A stretch of 64,000 bases of DNA, taken from contig JAFXVN010000016.1 in NCBI GenBank assembly GCA_017524545.1, positions 26,471-90,470 of the forward strand. The letters run 5' to 3'. The translations under genes were made by a program, and so were the position numbers. How positions within the stretch are numbered: position 1 is the first letter of the stretch; every line of letters starts with the position of its first letter. Shown here one piece after another: positions 42,334 through 51,393 of this stretch. The DNA comes from Bacteroidaceae bacterium (lineage in GTDB: Bacteria > Bacteroidota > Bacteroidia > Bacteroidales > Bacteroidaceae). The notes beneath the pieces are model-generated. The model searched no databases, had not been told where the DNA came from, and saw only the letters and a list, made by a program, of their open reading frames with translations.

Positions 42334-43872
42334 ATGAATGTAGTTCTTATCAAGGCTCTTCAGCTTCTTCTCTGCCTCTCGTTGCTCGTCGTTCTGCACG
42401 AGGGCGGTCACTTCGGCTTTGCCAAATTGTTCAAGACGCGCGTCACACGCTTCTACATGTTTGCCAATTGGGGCTTCCACCTGTTCAGCACCTACGACGA
42501 CTGGTTCCGCCGTCTCATCGGCAAGCCGCTCATCACAAAGCGTGGAAAGGACGGCAAGAACTTCTTTGCCTGGCTTCGCAACCAATACTACCTCCATACA
42601 GGTCAGAAGGACAAAATCGTGACCGAGAACATCGGCAACAAGGAATATGACCCCGAGGTAGGTACAGAATATGGCATCGGCTGGCTGCCTATAGGCGGCT
42701 ATGTGGCCATCGACGGCATGATAGACGAGACGCATCAGACGCTCTCTGGCGAGGCAAAGCCTTGGGAGTTCCGCTCGAAGAAGGCTTGGCAACGCTTCCT
42801 CATCATGTTCGGCGGCGTGCTGATGAACCTCATCACAGCCTGGGCTATCTATTCCTTCGTGCTACTGACCTGGGGGCGCGACTACATTCCGATGTCAAGC
42901 ATTGAGAATGGTTTCCAATACAACGAACAGGCTCATGCCGTCGGCTTCCAAGACGGCGACATTCCCGTCCGTGCCGACGAGAAGGACATCGTGGAATACA
43001 GCCCCGGGCAAGTGATGCGCTCCATCTCCAATGCCGCCAACGTCACAGTATTGCGACAAGGCGAGGAAGTCGTCCTGCAGATGCCCGAAGAAGGACTCTC
43101 GATGCTGAAGATGATACAGGCTCAGCCGCAGTTCCTCACTCCCTTGGCGGAAGCATATATCGACTCCGTCGTGCCCGGCTCTGCAGCAGACAAGGCAGGC
43201 ATAGAGAAAGGCATGAGACTGTTGGCTGTCAATGGAAAGGACATCAACACCTGGGCAGACTTCGACTATGAGGTGACACTTCGTCGTCAGGATGTCCTCT
43301 CGTCGCCCGACTGCACAGCAGAGGACAGCCTTCGCTGGCGGACGCTTGATGCGGTTGTTGCTTCGGCAGACATGAGCCGTGCAGACACCATACAGCTGCA
43401 ACTGGATGAGGATTATATGATGGGAGTTGTACGCCATGTCCCGGACTTCGAGACGGTGCACCTCGACTATAGCGCCGCCGCCTGCATCCCAGCCGGTCTG
43501 GACTACGGCTGGCGTGTCCTGAAGAACTACATCAGCGACCTGAGATATGTGGCAAGTGCCGACGGCGCCAAGAGCGTCGGCTCGTTCATCACCATCGGCA
43601 GCATCTTCCCCTCCGCTTGGGACTGGCAGCAGTTCTGGCTGCTCACTGCCTTCATCAGCATCATTCTGGCTGTAATGAACCTCCTGCCCATTCCTGGGTT
43701 GGACGGCGGACACATCATGCTGCTTTTCTACGAAGGCATCACGGGTCACCAGCCTTCCGAAAAGGCGATGGTGTGGATAGAGAGAATCGGCATCGGCATT
43801 ATCTTCGCACTTATGCTGCTTGCCACGAGCAACGACATCCGCAACTTCATCTTCCCCCTCTTCGGCCTATAA
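42334..43872 (+). CDS. rseP: site-2 zinc metalloprotease RseP
   Basis: 512 aa. The zinc motif HEGGH is at residues 22-26 in the first membrane helix. One PDZ domain is clear around YIDSVVPGSAADKAGIEKGM (about 275), and the third zinc ligand is in LLPIPGLDGGH near the C-terminus. Intramembrane cleavage of anti-sigma factors or signal peptides. A long insert of about 100 residues lies between the first helix and the second, as in Bacteroidetes homologs. Confidence 0.92.
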   Translation: MNVVLIKALQLLLCLSLLVVLHEGGHFGFAKLFKTRVTRFYMFANWGFHLFSTYDDWFRRLIGKPLITKRGKDGKNFFAWLRNQYYLHTGQKDKIVTENIGNKEYDPEVGTEYGIGWLPIGGYVAIDGMIDETHQTLSGEAKPWEFRSKKAWQRFLIMFGGVLMNLITAWAIYSFVLLTWGRDYIPMSSIENGFQYNEQAHAVGFQDGDIPVRADEKDIVEYSPGQVMRSISNAANVTVLRQGEEVVLQMPEEGLSMLKMIQAQPQFLTPLAEAYIDSVVPGSAADKAGIEKGMRLLAVNGKDINTWADFDYEVTLRRQDVLSSPDCTAEDSLRWRTLDAVVASADMSRADTIQLQLDEDYMMGVVRHVPDFETVHLDYSAAACIPAGLDYGWRVLKNYISDLRYVASADGAKSVGSFITIGSIFPSAWDWQQFWLLTAFISIILAVMNLLPIPGLDGGHIMLLFYEGITGHQPSEKAMVWIERIGIGIIFALMLLATSNDIRNFIFPLFGL

Positions 43873-43904
43873 CTCCCATCGCTCCCATAATTCCCATTCC
43901 TCCC

Positions 43905-44243
43905 ATGAAACAACTCATTATACTCTTGGCCGCCGTCCTGCTGGCTGCCTGCTCACAGAAGACACCCGAGGAACGAGCCGCCCTGATGCTGAGAGATGCC
44001 CGCTATGCCCTCCACCACCATCTCTGGAACGAGGCTCGCGACACCATCCTCTCGCTCCGCCGCAACTGCCCAACAGCTATCGAGGCTCGCCGACAGGCCA
44101 TCCTCCTGCTCGACAGCATCGAGATGAATGCCGCTGCCGACAGCCTCCGTCTCGTCACAGGCGAAGAATGGAAACGCCTCAACGTGAAGAAACAGTTTTT
44201 CGAGCGTAAGCTGCAAGAGGACCTGAAATCAATTCATAATTAA
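43905..44243 (+). CDS. small lipoprotein with helical repeats
   Basis: 112 aa from ATG 43905. Lipobox LLAAC (Cys about 16). The rest is a helical, arginine-rich segment (RYALHHHLWNEARDTILSL). Bacteroidetes encode such small lipoproteins after rseP; function unknown. It is followed by short ATGAATTATGA repeats before cca. Confidence 0.65.
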   Translation: MKQLIILLAAVLLAACSQKTPEERAALMLRDARYALHHHLWNEARDTILSLRRNCPTAIEARRQAILLLDSIEMNAAADSLRLVTGEEWKRLNVKKQFFERKLQEDLKSIHN

Positions 44244-44330
44244 TAATTCATAGTTCATAGTTGGGCTACGCCCTGTAAACTATGGACTATGAAGCTTTAG
44301 CTCGACGAAGTCAACTGTGAACTATGGACT

Positions 44331-45908
44331 ATGAATTTAGCTGATGCCATAAAGGAATACGACGACTTCCGCCAGCGGACGCGGCAGACGGATTCGCTCT
44401 GTGCCATCAACAGCCCGCTCTTGCATCGCATCGGCGAGAAAGCCGATGCTTTGGGGCTGGAATGCTATGTCGTGGGCGGCTATGTGAGGGACATCATTCT
44501 GGAACGTCCTTCAAAGGATATTGATGTTGTCGTCGTATCCCCCTCCCATACTCCTTCGCCTGGCATCCAACTTGCACAAGCCCTTGCAAAGGAGCTTGGA
44601 AAGGGTGCACACGTCTGCATCTTCCGCAACTTCGGTACAGCTCAGCTCAAGTGGCACGACCAGGAGATAGAATTTGTCGGAGCAAGAAGGGAGAGCTACC
44701 AGCGGGACAGCCGCAAGCCGATTGTCGAGGACGGCACCCTCGACGACGACCTGCACCGCCGCGACTTCACCATCAACGCCCTTGCCGTCTGCCTCAATGG
44801 GAACCGCTTTGGCGAGTTCATCGACCTCTTCGACGGTCTGCTCGACCTCGAGGATGGCATCATCGCCACACCTCTCGACCCCGACATCACCTTCAGCGAC
44901 GACCCGCTGCGCATGATGCGCTGCATCCGCTTCGCCACACAGCTACGCTTCCAGATAGAGGAAGAGACAGCCGAAGCCTTGAAACGCAATGCCGAACGCA
45001 TCAAGATTATCTCGCAGGAGCGCATCATCGACGAGCTGAACAAGATTATGATGACCTCTGCGCCCAGCATCGGCTTCATCGAACTGAGCCGCAGCGGACT
45101 GCTGCCCCTCATCCTGCCCGAAGTCGCAGCCCTCGAAGGAGTGGAGACCCGCAACGGCCGCGCCCACAAGGATAACTTCTACCATACGCTCGAGGTGCTG
45201 GATAATGTATGCCCCCTCCCCGCTCCCCCTTTGGGGGAGTACCTCAACAGCACCGAAGTTGGCAGCTTGAACACTCCCCCAAAGGGGGAGCAGGAGGGGG
45301 CTTCTCTTTGGCTTCGTTGGGCCGCCCTCCTTCACGACATCGGCAAGCCGCGCAGCAAGCGTTGGGACAACGTGGCTGGCTGGACATTCCACAACCATAA
45401 TTACATCGGGCAGAAGATGGTGGCGCCGCTCTTCCGCCGCATGAAACTCCCAACAGACGAACGCATGGCATACGTGGAGAAGCTCGTCGGGCTGCACATG
45501 CGCCCCATCGCCATTGCGGATGATGTCGTGACCGACAGTGCCGTGCGCCGCTTGCTTTTCGAGGCTGGCGAGGACATCGACGACCTGATGCGCCTTTGCG
45601 AAGCCGACATCACCAGCAAGAACCGCGAGAAGAAGCGCCGTTTCCTCGAGAACTTCCAGCTTGTCCGCGAGAAGCTTGCCGACCTGCAAGCCCGCGACAA
45701 CTACCGCACCTGGCAAAATCCCATCACAGGCGAGGAAATCATGGAAACCTTTGGCCTCAAGCCATGCCGCGAGATAGGCATCCTGAAGCAAGCCGTCAAA
45801 GACGCCATTTGGGACTCCGTCATCCCCAACGACCACGATGCCGCCTTCCAGTTCATGCTCCAGAAAGCTGCCGAAATGAATCTTAAACCATTGAAGAACA
45901 TATCATGA
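44331..45908 (+). CDS. cca: CCA tRNA nucleotidyltransferase with C-terminal HD domain
   Basis: 525 aa. The nucleotidyltransferase core has YVVGGYVRDIIL and KDIDVVVV (DxD, about 60-66), then RRDFTINALAV and the flexible arm DPLRMMRCIRFATQL. The HD domain has LLHDIGKP (about 334). Adds or repairs the CCA end of tRNAs. Residues 294-324 are encoded by an inverted REP pair (CPLPAPPLGEYLN and TPPKGEQEGAS) placed just before the HD motif, so the REPs lengthen a surface loop. The stop overlaps the next ATG (ATGA). Confidence 0.93.
   Translation: MNLADAIKEYDDFRQRTRQTDSLCAINSPLLHRIGEKADALGLECYVVGGYVRDIILERPSKDIDVVVVSPSHTPSPGIQLAQALAKELGKGAHVCIFRNFGTAQLKWHDQEIEFVGARRESYQRDSRKPIVEDGTLDDDLHRRDFTINALAVCLNGNRFGEFIDLFDGLLDLEDGIIATPLDPDITFSDDPLRMMRCIRFATQLRFQIEEETAEALKRNAERIKIISQERIIDELNKIMMTSAPSIGFIELSRSGLLPLILPEVAALEGVETRNGRAHKDNFYHTLEVLDNVCPLPAPPLGEYLNSTEVGSLNTPPKGEQEGASLWLRWAALLHDIGKPRSKRWDNVAGWTFHNHNYIGQKMVAPLFRRMKLPTDERMAYVEKLVGLHMRPIAIADDVVTDSAVRRLLFEAGEDIDDLMRLCEADITSKNREKKRRFLENFQLVREKLADLQARDNYRTWQNPITGEEIMETFGLKPCREIGILKQAVKDAIWDSVIPNDHDAAFQFMLQKAAEMNLKPLKNIS
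45211..45301. repeat. inverted REP pair inside cca
   Basis: 45211-45243 and 45272-45301 are inverted copies with a 28-bp spacer, translated in frame without a stop. Confidence 0.85.
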
Positions 45909-46160
45909 ACGATAACTTTGCAATACAGCTCTTCGAGGGCAAGAAAGTTCGCATCGCTTGGGATGCAGAACAGGAAAAGTACTATTTTCCGCATCATCCA
46001 GTCCATCCCATCGAAGAAAGCCGAGCCTGTGAAGAAGTGGCTTGCCGAGGTTGGCGCACAGCGTGTTGACCAAATGATAGACCCAGAGCTGACGTTCCAA
46101 ATGGCTGTAGAAGACTATCGTCGCCAAGGCTTCGGCTATGTGTTCGAGACGGAAGACTGA
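45905..46160 (+). pseudogene. BRO/DinD-like gene reduced to its two ends
   Basis: From ATG 45905 the frame gives NDNFAIQLFEGKKVRIAWDA and EQEKYYF, the N-terminus of BRO-N/DNA-damage-inducible-D-type proteins. In the +1 frame, FRIIQSIPSKKAEPVKKWLA and DPELTFQMAVEDYRRQGFGY belong to the region about 80-150 residues further on in full-length homologs. The join falls at about 45985. The middle is deleted and the frame is broken, so no intact protein is made. It sits directly after cca with an ATGA overlap. Confidence 0.7.
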
Positions 46161-46185
46161 CCTCCTCTCATACGGGGAACATGGA

Positions 46186-47223
46186 TTACTCCTTCAGCAG
46201 GACATATTGTCTGGGAACTTTGCTGAGGCGTTGCCGCATCTGGTAACGACGGCTTTTGGAGCTTAGTATCTCGACGCTTTTTGGGGGATAGATGTCTATG
46301 AGGTCGGGGAACTGAGCCTTTCGTGAGGTGGATTGAAGAAGGAGCGAGACTCTGCAGGTGGTCTTGTTATCCATCCACTCGCGACGTTTCTTCTTCACAT
46401 CGCTCCACGAAGCGAAATGTCTTTGCGACTGACATCGGAATTCTTGGGGCTGACCCTCCTCGGTATAGGCGGCATGCAGCAGGATGGTCCAGTCCTTCAG
46501 TTGGAGCTTTATAAACCTGCCTAACGCCCAGAGGGCAAAGCTGTTGCAGAACTCATGCTTTACACAATCCAACCCGCTGTGGCGCTCTGCCTCCAAGACC
46601 ATGCAACGGGCTGTGTCGAGATTCAGATAGCCACGATCCAACTGATACTTGGTTGACCAAAAGACGAGCTGCACAACATTGGGATTCGGATGCTCGAACT
46701 CTCCATTCACAGCAAAGCGGTGCTGGCGGAGAAAGTGCTTGTCCAGAGAGCGAATAAGGTTCTGGTAAAGCATCTCGTCGAGGTAATCCCACCGCACATA
46801 GGCGCTATCGGGCTGGCTTACGCAGGCCGTGTCGGTGCCAAAGACGGTGTTCCTTTCGGGTGCCACCTGAAAGACGCTGTCCTGCCTCATCTGCGCCATT
46901 GAGGGCGAGAGAAGCAAGCCCTGGCTCTGGAACCGATAGGCCGTCAGAGAGTCCGTAACGGTGCGTTGGGAGCCGCGCTGGAGGTCGGAGCCTGTGTCTT
47001 GGAAGCAGAACTCATATTCGCAAAAGTACGCCTCCTGCTGATAGTTTTCTTCTCGTTTTTGGATGAAAAGTTTCAGTTTCTCTCTTATCCACGCAGGCTC
47101 TTCGGCCTTAATCAAAACCTCCTGCAACGTGCGTACACGGGCTATCTGAAAGGTAGTGTCTTCTTCTTGCGCAACAGTCCAGAGAGGCCACAGAAGCAGC
47201 AGGCAGATGGTTAAATGCTTCAT
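46186..47223 (-). CDS. exported protein of unknown function
   Basis: 345 aa. Signal peptide MKHLTICLLLLWPLWTVAQ. FQIARVRTLQEVLIKAEEP resembles the start of Bacteroidetes proteins with a carboxypeptidase-regulatory-like N-terminus, but the domain itself is missing. The rest is mixed, with many Trp/Tyr. I do not recognise the family. Promoter TACATTTG at 47254-47261. Confidence 0.6.
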   Translation of the reverse strand: MKHLTICLLLLWPLWTVAQEEDTTFQIARVRTLQEVLIKAEEPAWIREKLKLFIQKREENYQQEAYFCEYEFCFQDTGSDLQRGSQRTVTDSLTAYRFQSQGLLLSPSMAQMRQDSVFQVAPERNTVFGTDTACVSQPDSAYVRWDYLDEMLYQNLIRSLDKHFLRQHRFAVNGEFEHPNPNVVQLVFWSTKYQLDRGYLNLDTARCMVLEAERHSGLDCVKHEFCNSFALWALGRFIKLQLKDWTILLHAAYTEEGQPQEFRCQSQRHFASWSDVKKKRREWMDNKTTCRVSLLLQSTSRKAQFPDLIDIYPPKSVEILSSKSRRYQMRQRLSKVPRQYVLLKE

Positions 47224-47253
47224 TTTGCATGTCTCTTTTCATAAAATCGACAG

Positions 47254-47261
47254 CAAATGTA
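47254..47261 (-). promoter_or_regulatory. TAnnTTTG promoter of the 46186-47223 gene
   Basis: TACATTTG on the minus strand, 30 bp upstream of the ATG. Confidence 0.45.
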
Positions 47262-47469
47262 GAATTATTTCCGCAACCTTCACATCCTGCTTCGTTAAAT
47301 AACCATAATGGAAAGTTAAGAATCTTTCATGGAGGTTAAAGTTAACGATTTTTGCCGAAAATTAAGTAAAAGACACCCTCCACATCTTCCAGCCCGCACA
47401 CAAAACGCCCAATCTAACGCAAGTTGAAGAAAAGGAACTCACGTTAAATTATGAATTATGAATTGTGAA

Positions 47470-48648
47470 TTATGAATTGCTCTTGAGGTCTTTGTCGATG
47501 AAGGCGATGAGGCGCTCCACGGCTTCGGCTTCGGGGATGTTCTTCTCGATACACTCTTTGTTCTTGTAGAGCGAGACCTTGCCTCGGGCTGCACCGACGT
47601 AGCCGTAGTCGGCATCGGCCATTTCGCCCGGGCCATTGACGATACAGCCCATGATGCCAATCTTGAGTGTCTTGTAGCGGGCGTCGGTCTTGGCTTTCTC
47701 CTCGACTGCGGCTTTGATGCGACGAATCGTGTCTTGTAGGTCATAGAGCGTGCGTCCGCAACCCGGACAGGAGATGTACTCCGTCTTGTGCATCTGTACG
47801 CGAGCAGCTTGCAGAATGCTTTGCGCCACAGGAATCTCACATTCGGGCTCCTCGCTGAGCGACACTCTGATGGTATCTCCTATGCCATCGATGAGCAGGG
47901 CTCCGATACCTACGGCACTCTTCAGGCGACCGTCCTCGCCTTCGCCAGCTTCCGTCACGCCGAGGTGCAAGGGATAGTCCATCCCCTCCTTCTCCATCTG
48001 CTGACAGAGCAGGCGGACGCTCTGCACCATGATGACCGTGTTCGAGGCCTTGATGCTGACCACAACGTCACGGAACTGCTCGCGCTCGGCAATACGCAGG
48101 AACTCCATGCACGACTCCACAATGCCTTCGGGCGTGTCGCCATAGCGCGACATGATGCGGTCGGAGAGTGAGCCGTGGTTCACACCGATGCGGATGGCCG
48201 TGCCGTGCTCGCGACATATATTAAGGAAGCGGCAGAAGCGTTCATCGAGGCGAGCGAGTTCCTGCTTGTATTCCTCGTCAGTATATTCCAGCGTCTTGAA
48301 CTGGCGGGCGGGGTCAACATAGTTGCCCGGATTGATGCGCACTTTCTCGACGATGGTGGCGGCCACATCGGCTACATTCGGATTGAAGTGTACGTCAGCA
48401 CAGAGAGGAATGTCCCCATAGCCTTTGGCTGTTAGCCCGGCCTTAATGTTGCGCAGGTTCTCGGCCTCGCGCGTGCCTTGTGTGGTGAGCCGGACAAGCT
48501 GCCCGCCCGCCTCGATGATGCGGATGGCTTGCGCGATGCAGCCTTCGGTATCGAGCGTGGAACAAGTCGTCATACTCTGTACAGCCACGCGGTTCTCGCC
48601 ACCAATGCGCAGCTTGCCTATCTTCACTTCATGCGTCTTTCTTCTCAT
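47470..48648 (-). CDS. ispG: 4-hydroxy-3-methylbut-2-en-1-yl diphosphate synthase, short form
   Basis: 392 aa. N-terminal TIM barrel with NRVAVQSMTTCSTLDTEG, and C-terminal [4Fe-4S] domain with EYISCPGCGRTLYDL and IGIMGCIVNGPGEMADADYG. It makes HMBPP from MEcPP in the MEP pathway. Many Bacteroidetes carry a large insert between barrel and cluster domain (total about 600 aa). Here EIPVAQSILQAARVQMHKTE joins the two directly, so this is a compact form. Promoter TATCTTTG at 48721-48728. Confidence 0.92.
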   Translation of the reverse strand: MRRKTHEVKIGKLRIGGENRVAVQSMTTCSTLDTEGCIAQAIRIIEAGGQLVRLTTQGTREAENLRNIKAGLTAKGYGDIPLCADVHFNPNVADVAATIVEKVRINPGNYVDPARQFKTLEYTDEEYKQELARLDERFCRFLNICREHGTAIRIGVNHGSLSDRIMSRYGDTPEGIVESCMEFLRIAEREQFRDVVVSIKASNTVIMVQSVRLLCQQMEKEGMDYPLHLGVTEAGEGEDGRLKSAVGIGALLIDGIGDTIRVSLSEEPECEIPVAQSILQAARVQMHKTEYISCPGCGRTLYDLQDTIRRIKAAVEEKAKTDARYKTLKIGIMGCIVNGPGEMADADYGYVGAARGKVSLYKNKECIEKNIPEAEAVERLIAFIDKDLKSNS

Positions 48649-48666
48649 AACCTCTTATTTTTAAGA

Positions 48667-48696
48667 ACCACGGATTCCACGGATTGAACGGATTAA
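48667..48696. repeat. ACGGATT-family repeat
   Basis: CCACGGATTCCACGGATTGA and following; one arm of the family seen as a full inverted repeat at 18883-18968. Confidence 0.6.
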
Positions 48697-48720
48697 ATGT
48701 GTTTCTTGATTATTCCTGTG

Positions 48721-48728
48721 CAAAGATA
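48721..48728 (-). promoter_or_regulatory. TAnnTTTG promoter of ispG
   Basis: TATCTTTG on the minus strand, 72 bp before the ispG ATG. Confidence 0.55.
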
Positions 48729-48791
48729 CAACATTTAATACAATTATGCCAAGGTTTTTGTCACTTCACATGGTAATTCAAATAAAAGTCG

Positions 48792-48799
48792 TATCTTTG
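48792..48799 (+). promoter_or_regulatory. TAnnTTTG promoter of the antitoxin/zeta-toxin pair
   Basis: TATCTTTG, 61 bp before the ATG at 48861. Confidence 0.6.
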
Positions 48800-48860
48800 T
48801 ACCCGAAAAGCTGCAAAGCAGGCAGCATTGCAGTAACATGCAATTCATAAAACAATAGAT

Positions 48861-49046
48861 ATGAGCATCGATACATACAAGCTGACTAGCACAGAGGAGC
48901 CTACCGACGAGGTGCTGCAGGCTTTGATGGAGAAGGTGGCCCAGGCTGCCCGCGAGTCTAACGCAAAAGCCGAGTCCGAGAAACGCAGAAGACTACAGAT
49001 CGTAGCAGACGAAATCAAAGAGTGGAAACGTAAGGTTGCGGTATGA
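48861..49046 (+). CDS. putative antitoxin of a zeta-type toxin pair
   Basis: 61 aa, helical and charged, with LQALMEKVAQAARESNAKAE and a basic tail. Its stop overlaps the zeta-like kinase gene (ATGA), the usual arrangement of toxin-antitoxin operons with the antitoxin first. No DNA-binding motif is recognised. The role is inferred from size and context. Confidence 0.6.
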   Translation: MSIDTYKLTSTEEPTDEVLQALMEKVAQAARESNAKAESEKRRRLQIVADEIKEWKRKVAV

Positions 49047-49636
49047 CAACAAGAAGACCCACACTCTGTGTCGTCGCCGGTCCCAATGGTTCTGGCAAGA
49101 CGACTACCACCGCCCAGTTGCTTGAAAACGAGTGGACGGCAGACAGCCTGTATATCAATCCCGACAACATCGCACAGGAAACTTTTGGCGATTGGAACTC
49201 TCCAGAGGCCGTGCTGAAGGCTGCCGAGGAAGCCACACGCTTGCGCTACGATTGTTTGGAACAGGGACGTGACTTTGTATTTGAAACGGTTTTTTCTGCC
49301 CCCGAGAAACTAGTATTTCTTCGTAAGGCAAAGGATGCAGGCTTCTTCATCCGGCTGTTCTACGTCTGCACGTCCGATCCCGCCATCAATGTGGCCCGCA
49401 TCACGCAGCGTTACATGAACGGTGGCCATGAGGTGCCCATCTCGAAAATCATCACACGTTACTACAAGTCGCTCACCAATGCGGCAAAGGCCATCACCTT
49501 CGTTGACCGCGCCTACATTTACGACAACTCTGTAGATAACCAGCTGCCTCGTCTGCTGTTCCGTATGACAGACGGACGACCCTTCAAGCAGTACACCGAC
49601 AACATCCCAGAATGGGCATTAACCATATTGAAATAA
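49043..49636 (+). CDS. zeta-toxin family P-loop kinase
   Basis: 197 aa. VVAGPNGSGKTTTT is the P-loop (about 11-21); YINPDNIAQE is the zeta-family substrate loop and FVFETVFSAPEKL follows. The zeta kinases phosphorylate UDP-GlcNAc and poison wall synthesis, while other members phosphorylate different small molecules. Paired with the 61-aa protein upstream. It may be a toxin or a housekeeping-like kinase of the same fold. Confidence 0.75.
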   Translation: MTTRRPTLCVVAGPNGSGKTTTTAQLLENEWTADSLYINPDNIAQETFGDWNSPEAVLKAAEEATRLRYDCLEQGRDFVFETVFSAPEKLVFLRKAKDAGFFIRLFYVCTSDPAINVARITQRYMNGGHEVPISKIITRYYKSLTNAAKAITFVDRAYIYDNSVDNQLPRLLFRMTDGRPFKQYTDNIPEWALTILK

Positions 49637-49762
49637 TATCCTCACCACTGAATACCAAGACCCAGAGATGGCGTAGCGCTTAGTACATTATAAAGGTATT
49701 GTGACATGAGCGGATAGGGCGGCGGTGCTATCCGCTTTTTCAATCAAAGAGAGAACGACAGG

Positions 49763-50110
49763 ATGGAACAACGATTCGGGACAAACAGGATTGACATAGA
49801 GGTACTGCGGGAGTTCTGCGAGCGGGAGGGCGAAGTGGTGACTTACCGCAAGGGGGGAGCATGTGGAGCGCGAGGGCGACCCGCCGCGGTGGTTCGGCTT
49901 CGTGCCGTCGTCGCCGAGCACCTGCTCTTCCAAGCCCGTAGGAGCTACTTGGATTTCCACCGCACTACAGCCCGTGAACGCTATGAACTGCTAATGCGCC
50001 GTTGTCCCGGCATCGTGCAACATCTGCCGCTCGCAGCCATTGCTTCCTTCCTAAACGTCACGCCCCAGATGCTTTCCAAAATCCGAAAAGACATCACATT
50101 CGACATCTAG
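49763..50110 (+). pseudogene. Crp/Fnr-family regulator reduced to its two ends
   Basis: The first 29 or so codons (IDIEVLREFCEREGEVVTYRKG) are the start of a Bacteroidetes Crp/Fnr protein. At a run of six Gs (about 49851) the frame shifts: the neighbouring frame reads GEHVEREGDPPRWFGFV, the expected continuation. The text then jumps to VVAEHLLFQARRSYLDFHRT and RYELLMRRCPGIVQHLPLAA, the helices before the HTH domain, and ends with IASFLNVTPQMLSKIRKDIT. Most of the cyclic-nucleotide-binding domain is missing. Confidence 0.75.
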
Positions 50111-50143
50111 CAATAGAAAAACTGAAACTACTTTCAGACTTAA

Positions 50144-50185
50144 GCCCTCGGCATTTGATTTCTATAAATCGCCGAGGGCTTTTTT
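50144..50185. terminator. strong bidirectional terminator hairpin
   Basis: GCCCTCGGC (50144-50152) and GCCGAGGGC (50171-50179), then six Ts. A smaller hairpin CTGAAA/TTTCAG precedes it (50121-50136). The first half of the whole element is repeated at 51925-51971, where it is cut off by repeat copy C. Confidence 0.75.
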
Positions 50186-50328
50186 GTGCCGTTAAGTGTA
50201 ACTTTGCTGCCTGAATTGACTCTTGGAGAAGGTCACATCATGAATGAATGCCTTGAACGAGATAATTTCATTTTTTAGTTTACCTTTCCCGTTCTTATTC
50301 GTGTTAATAGCAGAAGCGCATAAACGAA

Positions 50329-50838
50329 ATGGAATCGCAAGACTTTCAAAATATCGCAACATCCGTCCGTCCGAAGCTGATGAATCTCTGCCGCAGTTTC
50401 TTCGATAGGCAGGAACTGGCCTACGACGCAGAGGATGCCGTACAAGAAACTCTTTTACGTCTGTGGCAGATGCGAGACAGGCTAAGCGAATATCAGAAGC
50501 CCGAAGCACTGGCCCTGTTGGTTGCAAAGAACGTGTGCATTGACATCTTGAAACTCAATAAAGAGCAACATGAGCCGCTTGACGAGACCAGAAACATCAT
50601 CGGAAACGTGCAGGCAGACCAGCCGATGATTACTCACGACACTGAGCGGATAATAAGCAATGCATTGGCAAAACTGCCGCGAACGCAACAGCGAATGCTG
50701 ATGATGCGAGCCGAAGGAATGTCAATGGTGGAAATCGCCGCAGCCTGTAATGCAACGCCCACCAGCACAAAGACGATAATATGCGCTGCGAGAAAGAAAC
50801 TGATGGAAATACTAAAGATTAGGAGGGACAAGAAATGA
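50329..50838 (+). CDS. ECF RNA polymerase sigma factor
   Basis: 169 aa. Region 2 (MNLCRSFFDRQELAYDAEDAVQETLLRLWQMR, here cited in part) has AEDAVQETLLRLW; region 4 has LPRTQQRMLMMRAEGMSMVE and the HTH IAAACNATPTSTKT. ECF sigma factors in Bacteroidetes respond through an anti-sigma factor, encoded next with an ATGA overlap. Confidence 0.9.
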   Translation: MESQDFQNIATSVRPKLMNLCRSFFDRQELAYDAEDAVQETLLRLWQMRDRLSEYQKPEALALLVAKNVCIDILKLNKEQHEPLDETRNIIGNVQADQPMITHDTERIISNALAKLPRTQQRMLMMRAEGMSMVEIAAACNATPTSTKTIICAARKKLMEILKIRRDKK

Positions 50839-51383
50839 CAATTCTCAATGACATAGCCAAACGGAGACAACTGGCAGAAAAGTATCTGAATGCAGAGACC
50901 ACCGTAGAGGAAGAGCGTATGCTTCGTGACTTCTATAGCCATGCAGAAGAACCACTCGCACCAGAGGACGAGGATATGCGGCTGCTTATGGATGCAACCA
51001 ACAGGCTCAGTGGCGGCTTTGTCCTCTCAGATGAAAAAGCCAAGGGGTTCGACCGCTTGATGCAAAGAAGAGGAGGAAAAAAGATTGTCGTTCTGCGCTG
51101 GATTGTTTCAGCCGCCGCTATAATATGTGCTGTCTTGTTTTTGCCAGTCCGCCCTACAGACAAAGCTAAGGAACAGCCCGAGATTAGCACTTCTGAATTA
51201 CTGGAAGCCATTAATATCCTTTCTGATGTAGGAGGTGATGATATGACCATAACAGCATCTTCATGTAATGATGGCTTCATCATAAAGACTTCTACCTCAA
51301 ATGAGCCACCAAGTTCGTACATGTTAAAACGATGTTCTGATGGAACTTCGATAGTATTAAAATCCCAATTAATAAACTTTTAA
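50835..51383 (+). CDS. putative anti-sigma factor
   Basis: 182 aa. A cytoplasmic helical N-terminal part (about 1-80) precedes one membrane helix (VSAAAIICAVLFLPV, about 98-112) and a C-terminal extracytoplasmic part. No FecR domain is clear. The ATGA overlap with the sigma factor and the topology support an anti-sigma role. The target signal is unknown. Confidence 0.65.
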   Translation: MTILNDIAKRRQLAEKYLNAETTVEEERMLRDFYSHAEEPLAPEDEDMRLLMDATNRLSGGFVLSDEKAKGFDRLMQRRGGKKIVVLRWIVSAAAIICAVLFLPVRPTDKAKEQPEISTSELLEAINILSDVGGDDMTITASSCNDGFIIKTSTSNEPPSSYMLKRCSDGTSIVLKSQLINF

Positions 51384-51393
51384 ATTATTCAAG

